Made by a program: the position numbers and the translations under genes | The notes under the pieces: generated by a model | Seen by the model: only the letters and a program-made list of their open reading frames with translations | Databases searched by the model: none | Told to the model about the DNA's origin: nothing | Origin: CADEED01 sp035995425 | GTDB taxonomy: Bacteria; Pseudomonadota; Gammaproteobacteria; Steroidobacterales; Steroidobacteraceae | Assembly (NCBI GenBank): GCA_035995425.1 | Contig: DASYKM010000267.1 | Coordinates: 1 to 64,000, forward strand | DNA length: 64,000 bases | Direction: 5' to 3' | Shown here: positions 62,686 through 64,000 of the stretch, one piece after another | Layout of the letters: each line of letters starts with the position of its first letter | Position numbering within the stretch: position 1 is the stretch's first letter

Positions 62686-64000
62686 TCAGCTCAGTTCCCA
62701 CCCGGCGCGATATTTTCGCTTGAGCAGTGCATCGGAGTCCGGCACGTTGGTGACCTTCATGTTCGGGCCGTCGTACTGGATCTTCTTGCCGGCGTTGAGC
62801 GAGGCCACGCCTAACAACATGATCTCGGTGAGCTTGGCCGAATACTCGAACGGGCTGGTGGTCTTCTGCGTGCCGCGGATGGCGTCGACCCAGTTCATTT
62901 CATGGCTGGTCTTGATGCGCGCGTAGGTTTCCTTTGGCTTGCCGACACTCTCGTGTAAGGACCTTGGCAACAACCGCGGGTTGAAGCCGTAGGTGTCGTG
63001 CATGAGCTTGCCTTTGGTGCCGATGTACAGCACGCCACCGCCCTTGTTGAGCTCTTCTTCGCCCATCTCGACGGGCTTCGGGGGCGTGAGCCCGCCGTCG
63101 TACCAGGTCATTTTCACCGCCGGCCGGGCACCCTTGGCCGCGAATTCGTAATAGGTCGTGGACGCCATGGGATACGTGTCGTGGTTGTAAGGCGTCGAGG
63201 TGGTCTCGACGCTGGTGGGCATGTCGAGGTCGAGCGACCAGAACGCCGAATCGATGAGATGTGCGCCCATGTCGCCGATGGCGCCGACGCCCCAGTCGGT
63301 CCAGCCACGCCAGTTGAACGGATGGTAGATAGGGTGGTAATCGATCTGGCGCGAGCACCCGAGAAACAGGTCCCAGGCAAGTTTATCGGGCGGCAAATAG
63401 GTGCCGAACGAACCGGCGGCGCGCGTCATCACGCCGTTCATGTTCCAGGGCAGGTCCTTGGCGTTCGCCGGCAGCGGAGCGGGGCGCGGAATGCCCTGCG
63501 GCCAGTAGGCGAGCGGACGATTGGTCCAGACGTGTACTTCGCTGATGGTGCCGATGGCGCCGGACTGGATGTATTCATTGACCACGCGCGCGTCGTCAGA
63601 CGAGTGGCCCTGGTTGCCCATCTGGGTCTGCAGTTTCGTTTCAGTGGCGCGCTTCGACAAGCGTCGGCATTCCTCCACCGACCACGCCAGAGGCTTTTGC
63701 ACGTAGACGTGTTTGCCGAGGTCCATGGCCGCGAGCGCGATGAGCGCGTGCATGTGATCGGGCGTCGCGATGACCACGGCGTCGATGTTCTTCTGCTTGG
63801 CCAGCATCTCGCGGTAGTCGGTGTAGCGCCTGGTCTTCGCGTATTGCGCCTGCAGCTGCTGCCACTGCGTGATCTGCTGCTGCGCACGGTCTCTTTCGCC
63901 CTCGTCCGCCGCTTTTTGCAATCGCTGGTTGGCGCTTTCGATCTGCTTCGGGATGTCGGCGTACCGATTGTCGACGAACGACCAGTCGATGTCGCACATG
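62686..64000 (-). CDS. Gfo/Idh/MocA-family oxidoreductase (5' end beyond window)
   Basis: 438 codons are visible, open to the window edge, so the true start and the N-terminal Rossmann GxGxxG lie outside. The fragment begins at CDIDW, the end of the second beta strand. It contains VVIATPDHMHALIALAAMDLGKHVYVQKPLAWSVEECRRL (family: TP...H......A...GKHV..EKPl; here QKP). It also contains NQGHSSDDARVVNEYIQSGAIG and WTDWGVGAIGDMGAHLIDSAFWSL, with GDMGAHLID carrying the catalytic His region. This long-insert subgroup (W-rich, GxGxxGDxGxH) is usually exported by a Tat signal and acts on sugars. Substrate unknown. It is probably unrelated to the island. Confidence 0.85.
   Translation of the reverse strand, partial: MCDIDWSFVDNRYADIPKQIESANQRLQKAADEGERDRAQQQITQWQQLQAQYAKTRRYTDYREMLAKQKNIDAVVIATPDHMHALIALAAMDLGKHVYVQKPLAWSVEECRRLSKRATETKLQTQMGNQGHSSDDARVVNEYIQSGAIGTISEVHVWTNRPLAYWPQGIPRPAPLPANAKDLPWNMNGVMTRAAGSFGTYLPPDKLAWDLFLGCSRQIDYHPIYHPFNWRGWTDWGVGAIGDMGAHLIDSAFWSLDLDMPTSVETTSTPYNHDTYPMASTTYYEFAAKGARPAVKMTWYDGGLTPPKPVEMGEEELNKGGGVLYIGTKGKLMHDTYGFNPRLLPRSLHESVGKPKETYARIKTSHEMNWVDAIRGTQKTTSPFEYSAKLTEIMLLGVASLNAGKKIQYDGPNMKVTNVPDSDALLKRKYRAGWELS

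Noticed and set aside
31440..62815. Recurrent heptamer GTTAGGC/GCCTAAC (for example 31446, 37184, 39885, 40208, 54862, 60155, 62809) as an uptake or regulatory motif.
   Set aside because: About eight copies in 64 kb on both strands is what base composition predicts, and all lie inside coding sequence, several at Leu-Gly codons.
1..64000. tRNA, rRNA, insertion sequences or integrase genes marking island borders.
   Set aside because: None recognised by eye on either strand; island borders are inferred only from gene content.

Overview
The window is high-GC proteobacterial DNA, probably from a gammaproteobacterium of the Steroidobacter/Xanthomonadales kind. That placement is an inference from gene content and codon use, not from a marker gene. 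Ordinary metabolic genes sit at both ends: the last 30 codons of an S-formylglutathione hydrolase, an AdiC-type APC permease and a Rieske oxygenase at 1-2701, and a truncated Gfo/Idh/MocA oxidoreductase at 62686-64000. Everything between looks like one accessory island.

The island has three blocks. Block 1 (2708-21191) is a 5356-residue YD-repeat (RHS) protein ending in a nucleotidyltransferase-like toxin tip, a small putative immunity gene, a TPR gene and a frameshifted SUKH immunity gene. Block 2 (21633-41461) is a tightly packed, co-directional run of flagellar-type genes: fliQ-fliR-flhB-flhA-fliK-like-flhB2-flgF-flgG-flgA-flgH-flgI-flgB-flgC-fliE-fliF-(small gene in the fliG position)-fliH-fliI-fliJ-flgD-flgE-fliM-like-fliN-fliO-fliP-fliA. 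Block 3 (41464-62652) has three minus-strand genes (130-residue unknown, TPR, glycosyltransferase). They are followed by a second, homologous 6148-residue YD-repeat protein with a different tip and a membrane-protein gene 3 bases after its stop.

The flagellar block encodes rod, hook, P/L rings, MS ring and the whole export gate and ATPase. It encodes no flagellin, cap, hook-filament junction, stator or chemotaxis protein. The fliG position holds a 154-residue protein without recognisable FliG motor motifs, FliF has a short cytoplasmic tail, and the FliM-like protein lacks the N-terminal CheY-binding segment. The part list fits a hook-basal-body export device better than a rotary motor, unless the missing parts are elsewhere in the genome.

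The block carries its own sigma-28 (FliA). Both giant YD-repeat genes are preceded by nearly identical sigma-28-like sequences with the right spacing (TAAACCG(T/G)-N11-CCGGATAT). Similar elements lie before the frameshifted SUKH gene and before the minus-strand TPR gene. My main hypothesis is that the flagellar-type apparatus and the two giant polymorphic toxins form one regulon, and possibly one toxin-delivery system.
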